Positions 35,731-44,144 of a stretch of 64,000 bases of DNA are shown here, in pieces; the first letter of the stretch is position 1, and every line of letters starts with the position of its first letter. The notes beneath the pieces are model-generated. The model worked only from the letters and a program-made list of their open reading frames with translations, was not told the origin of the DNA and did not search any database. Origin of the DNA: Chryseobacterium sp. HSC-36S06 (GTDB taxonomy: Bacteria > Bacteroidota > Bacteroidia > Flavobacteriales > Weeksellaceae). Location of the stretch: contig NZ_JALJZX010000001.1 in NCBI RefSeq assembly GCF_024171485.1, positions 620,001 through 684,000 on the forward strand, in the 5' to 3' direction. The translations under genes were made by a program, and so were the position numbers.

Positions 35731-35838
35731 CGATATGATTTTTGTCTGTTTTTGGGCATTTTCTTTGTTTTTCGCGTAACATAATTTTTAAATCAGGCAG
35801 ATTTTCTTACATTTAAACTTCAATTTAAATTTAAAATT

Positions 35839-36546
35839 ATGAGTGTTCATATCGCAGCAAAAAAGGGTGAAATTGCTAAAACAGTTTTGCAACCCGGTGA
35901 TCCGCTTCGTGCAAAATACATTGCCGACAATTTTCTCACTGATGTAAAATTGGTAAGTAAAACCCGCAATATTTTTTATTTTACGGGATTATACAAGGGA
36001 AAAGAAATCTCAGTGGGTGCAAGCGGTATGGGAGCGCCAAGTATCGGAATCTATTCTTATGAACTTTATACGGAATATGATGTAGACACTATTATCAGGA
36101 TTGGAACATGTGGCGGATATACTCCTGAGCTAAATCTTTTTGATGTGCTGAATGTTGAGAATGCCGCAAGTGAATCCACCTATGCAAAATTTGCATGGGG
36201 CATCGAAGAGGAGCTGATTGAAAATCAGGGAAATGTTTATGGCCTGATTAACGAAACTGCGAAGAATATGTCACTTAATTTAAAGCCGACAAATATTCAT
36301 ACCAGCGATGTTTTTTACAGAGCAACTCCGGGAACTCCGGCAATCGCGGAAAAGTATAATTGTACTGCAGTTGAGATGGAAGCCTTTGCACTCTTTGCTA
36401 ATGCAAAACATTTAGGCAAGAATGCGGCAACAATTCTTACGGTTTCAGATATTATTCCTACACAGGAACAGATTTCGGCTGACCAAAGAGAGCAGGCTCT
36501 AACACCGATGATTCAGCTGGCACTGGAAACAGCTTTTCATCTCTAA
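35839..36546 (+). CDS. deoD: Purine-nucleoside phosphorylase, DeoD type
   Basis: 235 residues, the usual length of the hexameric PNP family. Motifs: HIAAKKGEIAKTVLQPGDPLRAKYI cut here as the phosphate-binding N-terminus (Gly and Arg of PGDPLRAKY), GASGMGAPSIGIYSYEL, IRIGTCGGY, and VEMEAFALFANA with the ribose-binding Met-Glu, then TVSDI with the catalytic Asp. It splits purine (deoxy)nucleosides with phosphate in the cytoplasm. Appears monocistronic. Confidence 0.95.
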   Translation: MSVHIAAKKGEIAKTVLQPGDPLRAKYIADNFLTDVKLVSKTRNIFYFTGLYKGKEISVGASGMGAPSIGIYSYELYTEYDVDTIIRIGTCGGYTPELNLFDVLNVENAASESTYAKFAWGIEEELIENQGNVYGLINETAKNMSLNLKPTNIHTSDVFYRATPGTPAIAEKYNCTAVEMEAFALFANAKHLGKNAATILTVSDIIPTQEQISADQREQALTPMIQLALETAFHL

Positions 36547-36571
36547 AATAGAATCATTTTACTAAAAATAA

Positions 36572-36599
36572 AGAACGCTTTGATTTTTCAAAGCGTTCT
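36572..36599. terminator. Bidirectional terminator between deoD and ribA
   Basis: 12-bp perfect stem AGAACGCTTTGA / TCAAAGCGTTCT with loop TTTT. The right arm includes the ribA stop codon. The T-rich tail is better on the minus strand (TTATTTTTAG), so it mainly serves ribA but can also stop deoD transcripts. Confidence 0.85.
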
Positions 36600-37202
36600 G
36601 TTTATTATATCATCGTCATCTTCCAACAGATGCCCAAAATAGTCTTTTTTTACTTTCAGGTAACTTTCGCTGTCTGAAGTAGAATTAATCTGCAGCGGAA
36701 TCCTTTTGTTGAGGCGAATATTGCTGTCTTCTACAATTTTCATTTTCGCCGGATTATTGGTAAGAAGATTTATCTCTTTTACTTCTAAGATATTGAGTAC
36801 TTCTATTGCGTCTCCAAAATCTCGATCATCTGCCGGAAGTCCTAATTTCAGGTTGGCTTCTACCGTATCGAAACCTTTTTCCTGAAGAGAATATGCCTTC
36901 AACTTATTGATAATACCAATATTTCTGCCCTCCTGACGAAGATAAATGATAATTCCGCCGTTTTCGTGGATAAATTTCATCGCTGCATCGAGCTGCTGCC
37001 CGCATTCGCATTTCTTTGAATGGAAAACTTCACCGGTAATGCATTCTGAATGAAAACGTACATTGATTGGTTTTGAAAGATCAGTGTTTTCGGCAATAAT
37101 AGCCATGTGCGGCATCCAGTCGTTTTCGTCTTCAGAAAAAGCAATCATTCTGAAATTCCCGTACTCGGTGGGAACCTGAGCCTCGGCTTGAATTTTTAAC
37201 AT
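36588..37202 (-). CDS. ribA: GTP cyclohydrolase II
   Basis: 204 residues, a stand-alone RibA without the RibB domain often fused in Bacteroidota. Zinc ligands are Cys-54, Cys-65 and Cys-67 in HSECITGEVFHSKKCECG. GTP-handling segments IIYLRQEGRNIG and LPADDRDFGDAIEVLN follow, and LLTNNPAKM lies near the C-terminus. It opens GTP in the first step of riboflavin synthesis. It is the last gene of the long minus-strand block. Confidence 0.93.
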   Translation of the reverse strand: MLKIQAEAQVPTEYGNFRMIAFSEDENDWMPHMAIIAENTDLSKPINVRFHSECITGEVFHSKKCECGQQLDAAMKFIHENGGIIIYLRQEGRNIGIINKLKAYSLQEKGFDTVEANLKLGLPADDRDFGDAIEVLNILEVKEINLLTNNPAKMKIVEDSNIRLNKRIPLQINSTSDSESYLKVKKDYFGHLLEDDDDIINRTL

Positions 37203-37208
37203 GTAAAA

Positions 37209-37676
37209 TCAGTTTTTAAAGGTAGATAGTGAATCTTTGGAAATATTGCCTTGCAGAAAACTCATATTGGTCTTAATTCTTACCAAATATCTGTTGAGTA
37301 CCTCGTCTTCGTCTATATTAAGGAATTTTCTAAGTTTCTGGAGTTTCTTGTACGATTTCTCGAATTTTATTCTTGAATTTTCCATTTCAACAAGATTATA
37401 GGCATTAATTGCGCTTATATAATCTTTTAAATGCAGTTTCAGTATTGTGACTTCAGAATTCACCGCATCATTCCGGAATTTAGGAAATGAACCGATTAAG
37501 CTGGTAATTTCTGAGGAGTAGATAATAAGATTTTTTCGGTCGTTTAATGAATACGTGGGGCCTGATCCATTTAAAGAAACAGAGTTTTCACCTACAGGCG
37601 AAAGATTTATCTTTTCGGCAGAACAGGAAAAAATAAAAAATAACAGTAAAATGTAACGAACTTTAAGTTTGGTCAT
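37209..37676 (-). CDS. Lipoprotein of unknown function
   Basis: 155 residues. Lipoprotein signal KVRYILLLFFIFSC (Cys-18), then a mostly helical, charged chain (LIIYSSEITSLIGSFPKF, ENSRIKFEKSYKKLQKLRKFL). No motif recognised. It overlaps the DUF4254 gene by 14 nt and lies 6 nt before ribA, so it belongs to the same operon. Confidence 0.75.
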   Translation of the reverse strand: MTKLKVRYILLLFFIFSCSAEKINLSPVGENSVSLNGSGPTYSLNDRKNLIIYSSEITSLIGSFPKFRNDAVNSEVTILKLHLKDYISAINAYNLVEMENSRIKFEKSYKKLQKLRKFLNIDEDEVLNRYLVRIKTNMSFLQGNISKDSLSTFKN

Positions 37677-38283
37677 TTTTCACGTTTTGATACAGGACCG
37701 GATTAAGACTTTCATCATTATACATTTTCATCTGCTTATAAACTTTCATCTTAATCTTACCGTTCTCTATATCAAAAAGCAAATGGTCTATTGCTTCAGA
37801 AAGATCTTTTTTCTGCTCCAATAATACATTAAGCTTATTGGTACAGTTGCATCTGTGTTCTTCACTTGCAGAAGTTCTGTTGGCTTCCAGTGACATGTGG
37901 TAGACTTTCAGTGCGAGAATCGACAGGCGATCTACTGCCCATGCAGGGGTTTCGCTGTTGATTTTTGCGTTGGAATCCGGAGTTATATCTGAATATTTCT
38001 GAAGAAACCAACTGTCGATAAACTCCACCAAATCAGTTCTTTGCTGATTCGAAGAGTCTATTCTTCTTTTAATTTTTAATGCTTCAAGCGGCTCTATATT
38101 TTCGTCGCGAATAATATCTTCCAAATGCCATTGAACGGTATCGATCCAGTTCTTTGAATACAAAAGCCATTCCAAAGAATTTTTTTCAAAGGAATTGTTG
38201 ATTGGAGTATCTACATCATCGTTTTGGTGATAATCATTAATCGACTGATTAAAGATTTCCCAGGCACTTTCGGAAAAACTCAT
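37663..38283 (-). CDS. DUF4254 family protein
   Basis: 206 residues, no signal peptide, mainly helical. SLEWLLYSKNWIDTVQWHLEDIIRDE and the SNQQRTDLVEFIDSWF segment are typical of DUF4254, and PAWAVDRLSILALKVYHM supports it. The family often lies next to heptosyltransferase or lipopolysaccharide genes in Bacteroidota, but its function is unknown. Here it lies between tatA and a lipoprotein gene. Confidence 0.85.
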   Translation of the reverse strand: MSFSESAWEIFNQSINDYHQNDDVDTPINNSFEKNSLEWLLYSKNWIDTVQWHLEDIIRDENIEPLEALKIKRRIDSSNQQRTDLVEFIDSWFLQKYSDITPDSNAKINSETPAWAVDRLSILALKVYHMSLEANRTSASEEHRCNCTNKLNVLLEQKKDLSEAIDHLLFDIENGKIKMKVYKQMKMYNDESLNPVLYQNVKNDQT

Positions 38284-38292
38284 AACTGAAAA

Positions 38293-38496
38293 TTAGTTCG
38301 CCGGATTTGAATTGTTTTTCGGGTCTTCGGGAGTTTTTTTGTCTTCCTCCTTCACAGCATCTTTAAATTCTTTGATACCTGAACCTAAACCACGCATCAT
38401 TTCAGGAATTTTCTTACCTCCGAAAAGGATGAGTAAAATTACAGCAACAATAAGTAGATGTTGCCAGGAAAGTGCTAATATAGTAAGTGTAACCAT
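38293..38496 (-). CDS. tatA: Sec-independent protein translocase subunit TatA
   Basis: 67 residues. A single membrane helix (LALSWQHLLIVAVILLILF), then the conserved FGGKKIPEMMRGLGSGIKEFK hinge and amphipathic helix, cut here to its core, and a short charged tail. TatA oligomers form the pore for folded twin-arginine substrates. tatC is not in the window. Confidence 0.94.
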   Translation of the reverse strand: MVTLTILALSWQHLLIVAVILLILFGGKKIPEMMRGLGSGIKEFKDAVKEEDKKTPEDPKNNSNPAN

Positions 38497-38511
38497 CTTC
38501 TAAATTTTGTG

Positions 38512-38519
38512 CAAAGTTA
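38512..38519 (-). promoter_or_regulatory. -7 element for tatA
   Basis: Minus-strand TAACTTTG, matching TAnnTTTG, 15 nt before the tatA ATG. It suggests that tatA-DUF4254-lipoprotein-ribA has its own promoter besides read-through from envC. Confidence 0.5.
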
Positions 38520-38530
38520 AATTATATTTT

Positions 38531-40114
38531 TCAATTTACCCAACCCAATGGGTCCACAGGATTGGTACCGTTCCAAATCTGAAAATCAAGCGTGTAAGTT
38601 CCGTCGAAATCAGCACCAACAGTGCCAATTGACGTTCCCGCTGAAACCTGCTGATTGGCAGATACCATAGTGTTCGATAAATTCGCGTAGATTGTAAAAT
38701 AGTCCCCATGTTTTACAAAAACCATTTTAGATCCGTCGCCGGACGCAACTACTCTCGAAACGGCTCCAGGCGCTACACATTTGGCTACAGTTCCTTTGGC
38801 CACTGCAATTTTAATCCCGTTATTTTCTTCTATAATATTTTTAAATACAGGATGCGGTTGCCGCCCGAAGCGGTGAGTAATGGTTCCGTATGCGGGCATT
38901 CCCATTTTTCCTCGGTTCGCTGCAAAATTATTTCCTACTGCACTGGAGACTCCATAATTGGTCATCGCCTTGGTTTCTGCAGCTTTTTTCTGATCTTCAT
39001 TTTTCTTGCTTAATGAAGCTTCAGCTTCTCTGGCATCTGCAGCTTTATCAGCGGCGGCTTTTGCGTTCGCTGCTGCAATCGCAGCGTCTCTGGCGGCGGC
39101 GGCTCTTCTGGCTTCTGCTTTTTCTGCGTCGGCTGCTTTTTTAGCGTCCTCAGTTTTCTTGGAATCAGCAGCGGCCGCAATTTTTGCTTTCTCGGCCTCG
39201 TCAGCTGCTTTCTTATCAGCGATATCTTTCAGTCGTTTAGCTTCTTCATCAGCTTTCTTTTTTTCTAATGCTAAAGCCTCAAGTCGGGCTCTGTTTTCAC
39301 CCTCAATCCTAGCTTTCTCACGATCTGCAGCTATTTTTGCAAGTCGGATTTTCTCGGCTTCTGCTTTTTTCCTTTCCTCTTCCTTTGCTTTTGCAATACG
39401 GATTTCCTCGGCAATGATGGAACGGATTTGCCCTTCGAGTTTTTTAGATTCAGTCTGCTTCTGCTTCAGTTCTGCAGTAAGCTGAGCTTCGTTTTTCTTA
39501 AATTCCTGAAGAAGATTTTCCTTTTGTTTTTTTTCTGCAGCAATCGTAAGTAAATCTTTCTGCTGGTTAGAAAGGATTGTTTCCTTGTCTTTAACCGATT
39601 TCTGTTTCAATGAAATATTCTGGAGAAGTACCTGTGCGGCTTTGGAGATTTCAGCAGCTTTTTTATCCTGATAATCAGAATAATCTTTTAGATACTGAAC
39701 CCGACGTAGAGCTTCGCCCAGGTTTTTTGAAGAGAGAATGAAGGTTACTTTATTCTGTACCCCCTTATTCTTATAGGCTTTAACTAGAACTTCGGCGTAA
39801 TTTTTTCTCAGAACAGCCAGTTCCCGGTTTTGGCGGTTAATTTCAAGCTGACGGAGATAGATATCGTCCTCAATCAGTCTTTTTTCCTTTTGTGTATTGG
39901 TGTAAACTTTTTCGCGAAGCTGAATTTTTTTCTGAACATCGTTAAGATAAGCTACAGAAAGTTTAGACTGTTGCTGAGTTTTCGCTAAATTGGCATTGAT
40001 GGAGGCAATCTGTTTCTTAAGTTCTGCATTCTGCTTTTGAAGTTGTTCTTTCTTCTGTGAGAATAAAATCCCGAACAGAAAAAGTCCTATTAAAAAGCTT
40101 AATTTCTTAATCAT
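38531..40114 (-). CDS. envC: EnvC-like murein hydrolase activator with degenerate LytM domain
   Basis: 527 residues. Signal peptide (IKKLSFLIGLFLFGILFSQ), a long coiled coil (about 20-230), an Ala/Lys/Glu-rich helical stretch (about 235-385, rich in AEEA and KKAD-type segments) and a C-terminal M23/LytM domain (about 400-527: ITHRFGRQPHPVF to VDPLGWVN). Active M23 peptidases have HxxxD and HxH zinc ligands; here NGIKIAV and LDFQIW replace the latter Asp/His positions. A catalytically dead LytM is the hallmark of EnvC-type amidase activators, so septal peptidoglycan splitting is the likely role. Overlaps the upstream gene by 4 nt. Confidence 0.87.
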   Translation of the reverse strand: MIKKLSFLIGLFLFGILFSQKKEQLQKQNAELKKQIASINANLAKTQQQSKLSVAYLNDVQKKIQLREKVYTNTQKEKRLIEDDIYLRQLEINRQNRELAVLRKNYAEVLVKAYKNKGVQNKVTFILSSKNLGEALRRVQYLKDYSDYQDKKAAEISKAAQVLLQNISLKQKSVKDKETILSNQQKDLLTIAAEKKQKENLLQEFKKNEAQLTAELKQKQTESKKLEGQIRSIIAEEIRIAKAKEEERKKAEAEKIRLAKIAADREKARIEGENRARLEALALEKKKADEEAKRLKDIADKKAADEAEKAKIAAAADSKKTEDAKKAADAEKAEARRAAAARDAAIAAANAKAAADKAADAREAEASLSKKNEDQKKAAETKAMTNYGVSSAVGNNFAANRGKMGMPAYGTITHRFGRQPHPVFKNIIEENNGIKIAVAKGTVAKCVAPGAVSRVVASGDGSKMVFVKHGDYFTIYANLSNTMVSANQQVSAGTSIGTVGADFDGTYTLDFQIWNGTNPVDPLGWVN

Positions 40115-40905
40115 CTAATCTCAGTTTTCGTATAATTATTGGGAACGGAATACGGAGTTTCCATCTTTGAACTGTCAAATTTCGTATTTTCCAACATAAT
40201 TTGGCTCGTTTTTGTGCCTTTTATTAATATTTTAACATTTGTTGGCAAATTCATAGATTCGAAAGTGGTCCAATTTGAATAGGAAACTTCCAGATTGTCC
40301 GCAGAGTTCACGTTCTTTAAATTAACTTTTGAAAGATTAAAATCATTAGCATAGTGTAATGTCACGGCATATTCAGATAAATTCCCGTCGTTCTCAAATT
40401 TCAAGTTTTTAGCGGAGGTCAACATGTAACCCTGGGTGTTTTTAGTTAAGACAAAATCCTTTTCATTTACCGGAATAAATGTTTTACCGATGAGAAGATT
40501 TTGCAGGGAATTAAAATCGATAAAGTTTACATTCAAAAGGTTATTAAGGTAAGAAAAATCAGATTCGATATAGGTTTTATTCCACTTCTCATAGCCCTGA
40601 ATTCCATCCGGAGTTGCGATCCCGCGGCCCACATTCAGGAAAACTGCAATCATATTCATCCACACTTTTTGCCCATTTTCAATGTAAATGGTTGCATCGA
40701 GCGTAGGAATAAAGTTTCCGGTTTCCACATTGACTCTTGAATTAATTTTAACCTGCTGGAAACTCGGTTTCTTATTGATTTCTTTAAAAAACGCAGAAGT
40801 CTCAGCAACAGGAGCATTGGTGCTTAAAGGTGCATTAGCAGCATTTTGCGTTTTACACGAGAGGAGTGAAATTGAAGTCAGTAGGATGATGATATAGTTT
40901 TTCAT
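40111..40905 (-). CDS. DUF4292 lipoprotein
   Basis: 264 residues. Lipoprotein signal (MKNYIIILLTSISLLSC, Cys-17). The chain is beta-rich and matches DUF4292 (FQQVKINSRVNVETGNFIP, KVWMNMIAVFLNVGRGIATPDG, LNNLLNVNFIDFNSLQNLLIG), a LolA/LppX-like fold family that usually precedes envC in Flavobacteriia. A lipoprotein or lipid carrier role is plausible from the fold but unproven. The stop overlaps the envC ATG (ATGA). Confidence 0.85.
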   Translation of the reverse strand: MKNYIIILLTSISLLSCKTQNAANAPLSTNAPVAETSAFFKEINKKPSFQQVKINSRVNVETGNFIPTLDATIYIENGQKVWMNMIAVFLNVGRGIATPDGIQGYEKWNKTYIESDFSYLNNLLNVNFIDFNSLQNLLIGKTFIPVNEKDFVLTKNTQGYMLTSAKNLKFENDGNLSEYAVTLHYANDFNLSKVNLKNVNSADNLEVSYSNWTTFESMNLPTNVKILIKGTKTSQIMLENTKFDSSKMETPYSVPNNYTKTEIR

Positions 40906-40955
40906 AAGAACTTTTACTTTATATTGGGTGAAAAGTTTGCAATATTAACGCCAAA

Positions 40956-40977
40956 CCACACAAATTGTTTTGTGTGG
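40956..40977 (-). terminator. Possible terminator after the nucleotidyltransferase gene
   Basis: CCACACAAA / TTTGTGTGG, 9-bp stem with loop TTGT, 29 nt past the stop at 41006. Only a short T stretch (TTTGG) follows on the minus strand. Confidence 0.5.
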
Positions 40978-41005
40978 CTTCCGTTAAGTTTTTTGAATTG
41001 ATAGA

Positions 41006-42025
41006 TCAGCTTTTGGAAAGAAAATCGAGGACCGAGTAATCTCCCAGTGAAATTTCCCTGGCTACTCCGAAATATTGTGCGGAGTTTCCAATCATCGAAT
41101 TGCTCAGGTTTCCGTGATCTATTAATGTATCTTCCTGAATCAGTGAGTGATCGATATTTGAATTAATGATTTTGGTGTTGTTGCCTACTGAAACGCAAGG
41201 GCCGATTTTCGAGTTTGAAATCTCTACATTTTCCCCAATAAAACACGGCGGGATAATAAGACAATTCGTGATTTTAGCGGTAGCGGGATAGTTGGCAACA
41301 TTCTCTTTTTCATAATGAAGAACTTTACCATTGGTTTCTACTGTAGCGTTTTTATTGCCGCAGTCCATCCAGTCATCAACCTTCCCCAGGGAAAATTTCG
41401 CGCCTTTCTGACGGAGATTTTCCAGAGCGGTGGTCAACTGATATTCGCCCCCTTCTTTGATGTCATTACCCATGATGTAATTAATTTCATCCATCAGTTT
41501 CTTAGCCGAATTGAAATAATAAATTCCGATAATGGCAAGATCAGAAACAAAGGTTTTAGGCTTTTCAACGAAATCTGTAATAAATCCGTAATCATCGAGC
41601 TTTACTACCCCGAAAGCGGAAGGGTCATCCACCTTTTTCACCCAGATAACGCCATCGGAATTTTTATCAAGAATAAAATCTGCTTTAAAAAGGGTGTCTG
41701 CAAATGCAACAACTACATCGCCCTGCATGGATGCTTCAGCACATTTAATTGCGTGGGCGGTGCCAAGCGGTTCGTCCTGGGTATAAACACTTCCTTTTGC
41801 ACCTAATTTCTCCGCAATTTGAATTAAAGAGGCTTCAACCTCAGGGCCGAAATCACCGATAATAAAAGCAATTTCATCAATTTTTTCACCTGCAACTTTA
41901 GCGATATCTTCTACAAGGCGTTGAACAATAGGTTTTCCCGCGATCGGGATTAATGGTTTAGGAACGGTTAATGTGTGCGGTCTTAATCGGGAACCTCTTC
42001 CCGCCATCGGAACGATAATTTTCAT
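41006..42025 (-). CDS. Sugar-phosphate nucleotidyltransferase
   Basis: 339 residues. The N-terminal nucleotidyltransferase fold has the signature MAGRGSRLRPHTLTVPKPL (about 7-25) with activation Arg and Lys, then QDEPLGTAHAIKCA, FADTLFKADF (metal Asp) and FVEKPKTF. The C-terminus (about 245-320) is a left-handed beta helix (NCLIIPPCFIGENVEISNS). This is the GlmU/RmlA/ManC-like superfamily; the specific sugar (glucose, mannose or GlcNAc 1-phosphate) cannot be told. It probably supplies an activated sugar to surface glycans and follows dut and a flippase. Confidence 0.87.
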   Translation of the reverse strand: MKIIVPMAGRGSRLRPHTLTVPKPLIPIAGKPIVQRLVEDIAKVAGEKIDEIAFIIGDFGPEVEASLIQIAEKLGAKGSVYTQDEPLGTAHAIKCAEASMQGDVVVAFADTLFKADFILDKNSDGVIWVKKVDDPSAFGVVKLDDYGFITDFVEKPKTFVSDLAIIGIYYFNSAKKLMDEINYIMGNDIKEGGEYQLTTALENLRQKGAKFSLGKVDDWMDCGNKNATVETNGKVLHYEKENVANYPATAKITNCLIIPPCFIGENVEISNSKIGPCVSVGNNTKIINSNIDHSLIQEDTLIDHGNLSNSMIGNSAQYFGVAREISLGDYSVLDFLSKS

Positions 42026-42105
42026 AATTTGTTTATTTTTTTTGGCTGCGAATTAAACTTCAGCAGCAATATTTTTAATATTTTAATTTATTTCCAAAAC
42101 GGAAA

Positions 42106-42537
42106 TTATATAGAGGTACTTCCGAATCCGCCAGCGCCGCGGTCTGTTTTATCAAGTTCTGTTACTTCTTCCCAAACTGCGGTTTCATGTTTAGCGATTA
42201 TGATTTGAGCAATCCGGTCGCCGTCATTTATAGTGAAAGGTTCGGCTGATAAATTTACTAAAATAATGCCTATTTCTCCCCTGTAATCTGCATCGATGGT
42301 GCCGGGCGTATTCAGTACAGTGATTCCGTTTTTTATTGCAAGTCCACTGCGGGGGCGGATCTGCGCTTCAAAACCCTGTGGTAATTCAATGAGTAACCCT
42401 GTGGAAATGAGTTTTCTTTCTAAAGGTTTTAATGTTACAGATTCCTCAATGTTGGCGTAGAGATCCATTCCGGCAGATAGTGCCGTTTGATATTTTGGTA
42501 AAGCGTGTTTGGATTTGTTGATGATTTTTATTTTCAT
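42106..42537 (-). CDS. dut: dUTP diphosphatase
   Basis: 143 residues with the five trimeric dUTPase motifs: [30 protein letters not shown] with the catalytic Asp in [18 protein letters not shown] and the flexible C-terminal arm [10 protein letters not shown]. It hydrolyses dUTP to dUMP and keeps uracil out of DNA. The stop and the flippase/dut spacing (6 nt) indicate co-transcription. Confidence 0.96.
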   Translation of the reverse strand: MKIKIINKSKHALPKYQTALSAGMDLYANIEESVTLKPLERKLISTGLLIELPQGFEAQIRPRSGLAIKNGITVLNTPGTIDADYRGEIGIILVNLSAEPFTINDGDRIAQIIIAKHETAVWEEVTELDKTDRGAGGFGSTSI

Positions 42538-42543
42538 TGAATT

Positions 42544-44001
42544 TTATCTCTTAAATTTATTAAGCAGGCTTTGCGGAATCAGCTTTTGGGTTTTAACTAA
42601 AATCACTGCTAATAGTACAAAAATAAGGTTACCCAGCCAGAAATTGTCTTTGAAGTTTTGGTAATATACCAGCGAAACAATAATCGTTACACAAATAATG
42701 ATGACATTCCCATAAAGATTATACGGAATTGGGTGTTTAATTTGCCCCCAAATATAAGAAACTACCATCATTACAAAATATGAAGCGATAGTAGCCCATG
42801 CAGAAGCCCAGTAGCCGTACCGCGGAATAAAATAAAAGTTAATGGCAATGGTAACCGCGGCGCCAAGAAATGAAATATAACCGCCCACGATAGTTTTATC
42901 CGACAGTTTGTACCAAACGGAAAGATTCAGGTAAATCCCTAAAAAAAGGCTTGCAAAAAACAGGATCGGAAGGATTGGAATTCCCTCGTAATATTCCGGA
43001 TTTCTAAGGTAAAATCTCGAAATCCACTCCAGATTCACACAGAGAAAAACAATGATCATACAGTTTACCGCAATAAAAACATCCATGAGTTTCGCATAGG
43101 TTTTCCCTGCATTTTCGTTTTTTGAATGACTGAAAAAGAAAGGTTCAATTCCCAATACATAGGCTTGCCTGAATAGCACCACAAACGTTACAATCTTAGC
43201 CACTGCACCATAAACGCCCAATTCGTGCCTTCCGATTTCTTCGGGCAGAAGAAATTTCAGAAACTGCCTGTCCATGGTTTCGTTGATGATTCCGGCCAAA
43301 CCTGCAATCATGATTGGCCACGAATATTTGATCATTTTCTGCCAAAGTTGCCATGAGAAATGTTTCAGTTTGGCGACGAAAATCTCATTAAATAAGAGCA
43401 GGAAAGTTACGCCACTCGCAACAAGATTAGCGACGAAAACATACCCGATACCAAACTGAGGATTATACTTTAAACCTAAAAATCCATCCGGCATCCTCGG
43501 CAAAATCTGAAGAAACAATATAACCAGCAGAAAATTGATAACTCCGTTGGTAATTTTCACCGTGGCATACTTTACCGGTCTTTCATTCTTTCTAAGCATT
43601 ACGAAAGGCATCGCGCAAAATGCATCCAGTGACAGGATGATCACAAGAATTGTCAGCAAATCCACCTGTGTGGGCGTTTTGAAAGCGACCGCAAGTTCAT
43701 TGCTGAAGGTGAGAGAGAAGATAAGAAACAGGAGCGTTGCCGCAGCTACACTGAAAAATGCGGTGGATATCAGTCTCTCATCATTCTTTTCATCCAGCGC
43801 AAAACGGAAAAATGTGGTCTCCATACCGTGAGTCAGCAAAACTGCAATAACTCCTGCTACCGAATAGAAATCCGCAAACGGCGCATAAGCTGCCGGCCCG
43901 AAAGCATTGGTGATATAAGGATTAATGATAAAGGGGAACAGCCGGATAATTACCGTGGTAAGTCCATAGAGCGCAGTTTGTCCCAGCAGTTTCTTGTACA
44001 A
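42544..44001 (-). CDS. Polysaccharide flippase (Wzx/MATE-type)
   Basis: 485 residues and about fourteen membrane helices. N-terminus KLLGQTALYGLTTVIIRLFPF, an FYSVAGVIAVLLTHGMETTFFRF helix pair and FRQAYVLGIEPFFFSH match polysaccharide biosynthesis/flippase proteins of the MOP superfamily. The start is a TTG (44001): the frame opens right after an in-frame TGA, there is no ATG until about residue 60, and a consensus promoter lies just upstream. It may flip the lipid-linked repeat units made by the 4.8-13.8 kb cluster, which has no flippase, or serve O-antigen. Confidence 0.86.
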   Translation of the reverse strand: MYKKLLGQTALYGLTTVIIRLFPFIINPYITNAFGPAAYAPFADFYSVAGVIAVLLTHGMETTFFRFALDEKNDERLISTAFFSVAAATLLFLIFSLTFSNELAVAFKTPTQVDLLTILVIILSLDAFCAMPFVMLRKNERPVKYATVKITNGVINFLLVILFLQILPRMPDGFLGLKYNPQFGIGYVFVANLVASGVTFLLLFNEIFVAKLKHFSWQLWQKMIKYSWPIMIAGLAGIINETMDRQFLKFLLPEEIGRHELGVYGAVAKIVTFVVLFRQAYVLGIEPFFFSHSKNENAGKTYAKLMDVFIAVNCMIIVFLCVNLEWISRFYLRNPEYYEGIPILPILFFASLFLGIYLNLSVWYKLSDKTIVGGYISFLGAAVTIAINFYFIPRYGYWASAWATIASYFVMMVVSYIWGQIKHPIPYNLYGNVIIICVTIIVSLVYYQNFKDNFWLGNLIFVLLAVILVKTQKLIPQSLLNKFKR

Positions 44002-44017
44002 GATTCAGATATTTCTG

Positions 44018-44045
44018 CAAATGTATCGTTTTAATTAAAATCAAA
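44018..44045 (-). promoter_or_regulatory. Promoter of the flippase-dut-nucleotidyltransferase operon
   Basis: Minus-strand -7 TACATTTG (complement of 44018-44025) and -33 TTTG (complement of 44042-44045), spacer 16 nt. The predicted start leaves about 10 nt before the TTG at 44001, which supports that start codon. Confidence 0.7.
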
Positions 44046-44144
44046 AAAGTCCGCTTACAAAAGTTAATCTCTTTTCCGGCCTGGGAGAGATGTTTCAGAA
44101 TGAAATTCTTAAATTTACACTGAAATAAATCTGAAGACTCAATA

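Noticed and set aside
39006-39485. A 159-residue Ala/Ser-rich open frame on the plus strand.
   Set aside because: It is antisense to the Ala/Lys/Glu-rich helix of EnvC; low complexity of that gene removes stop codons from the opposite strand. No homology-like motifs or start context.
41315-41806. A 163-residue plus-strand frame inside the nucleotidyltransferase gene.
   Set aside because: Antisense to conserved catalytic motifs; unlikely codon use and no domain.
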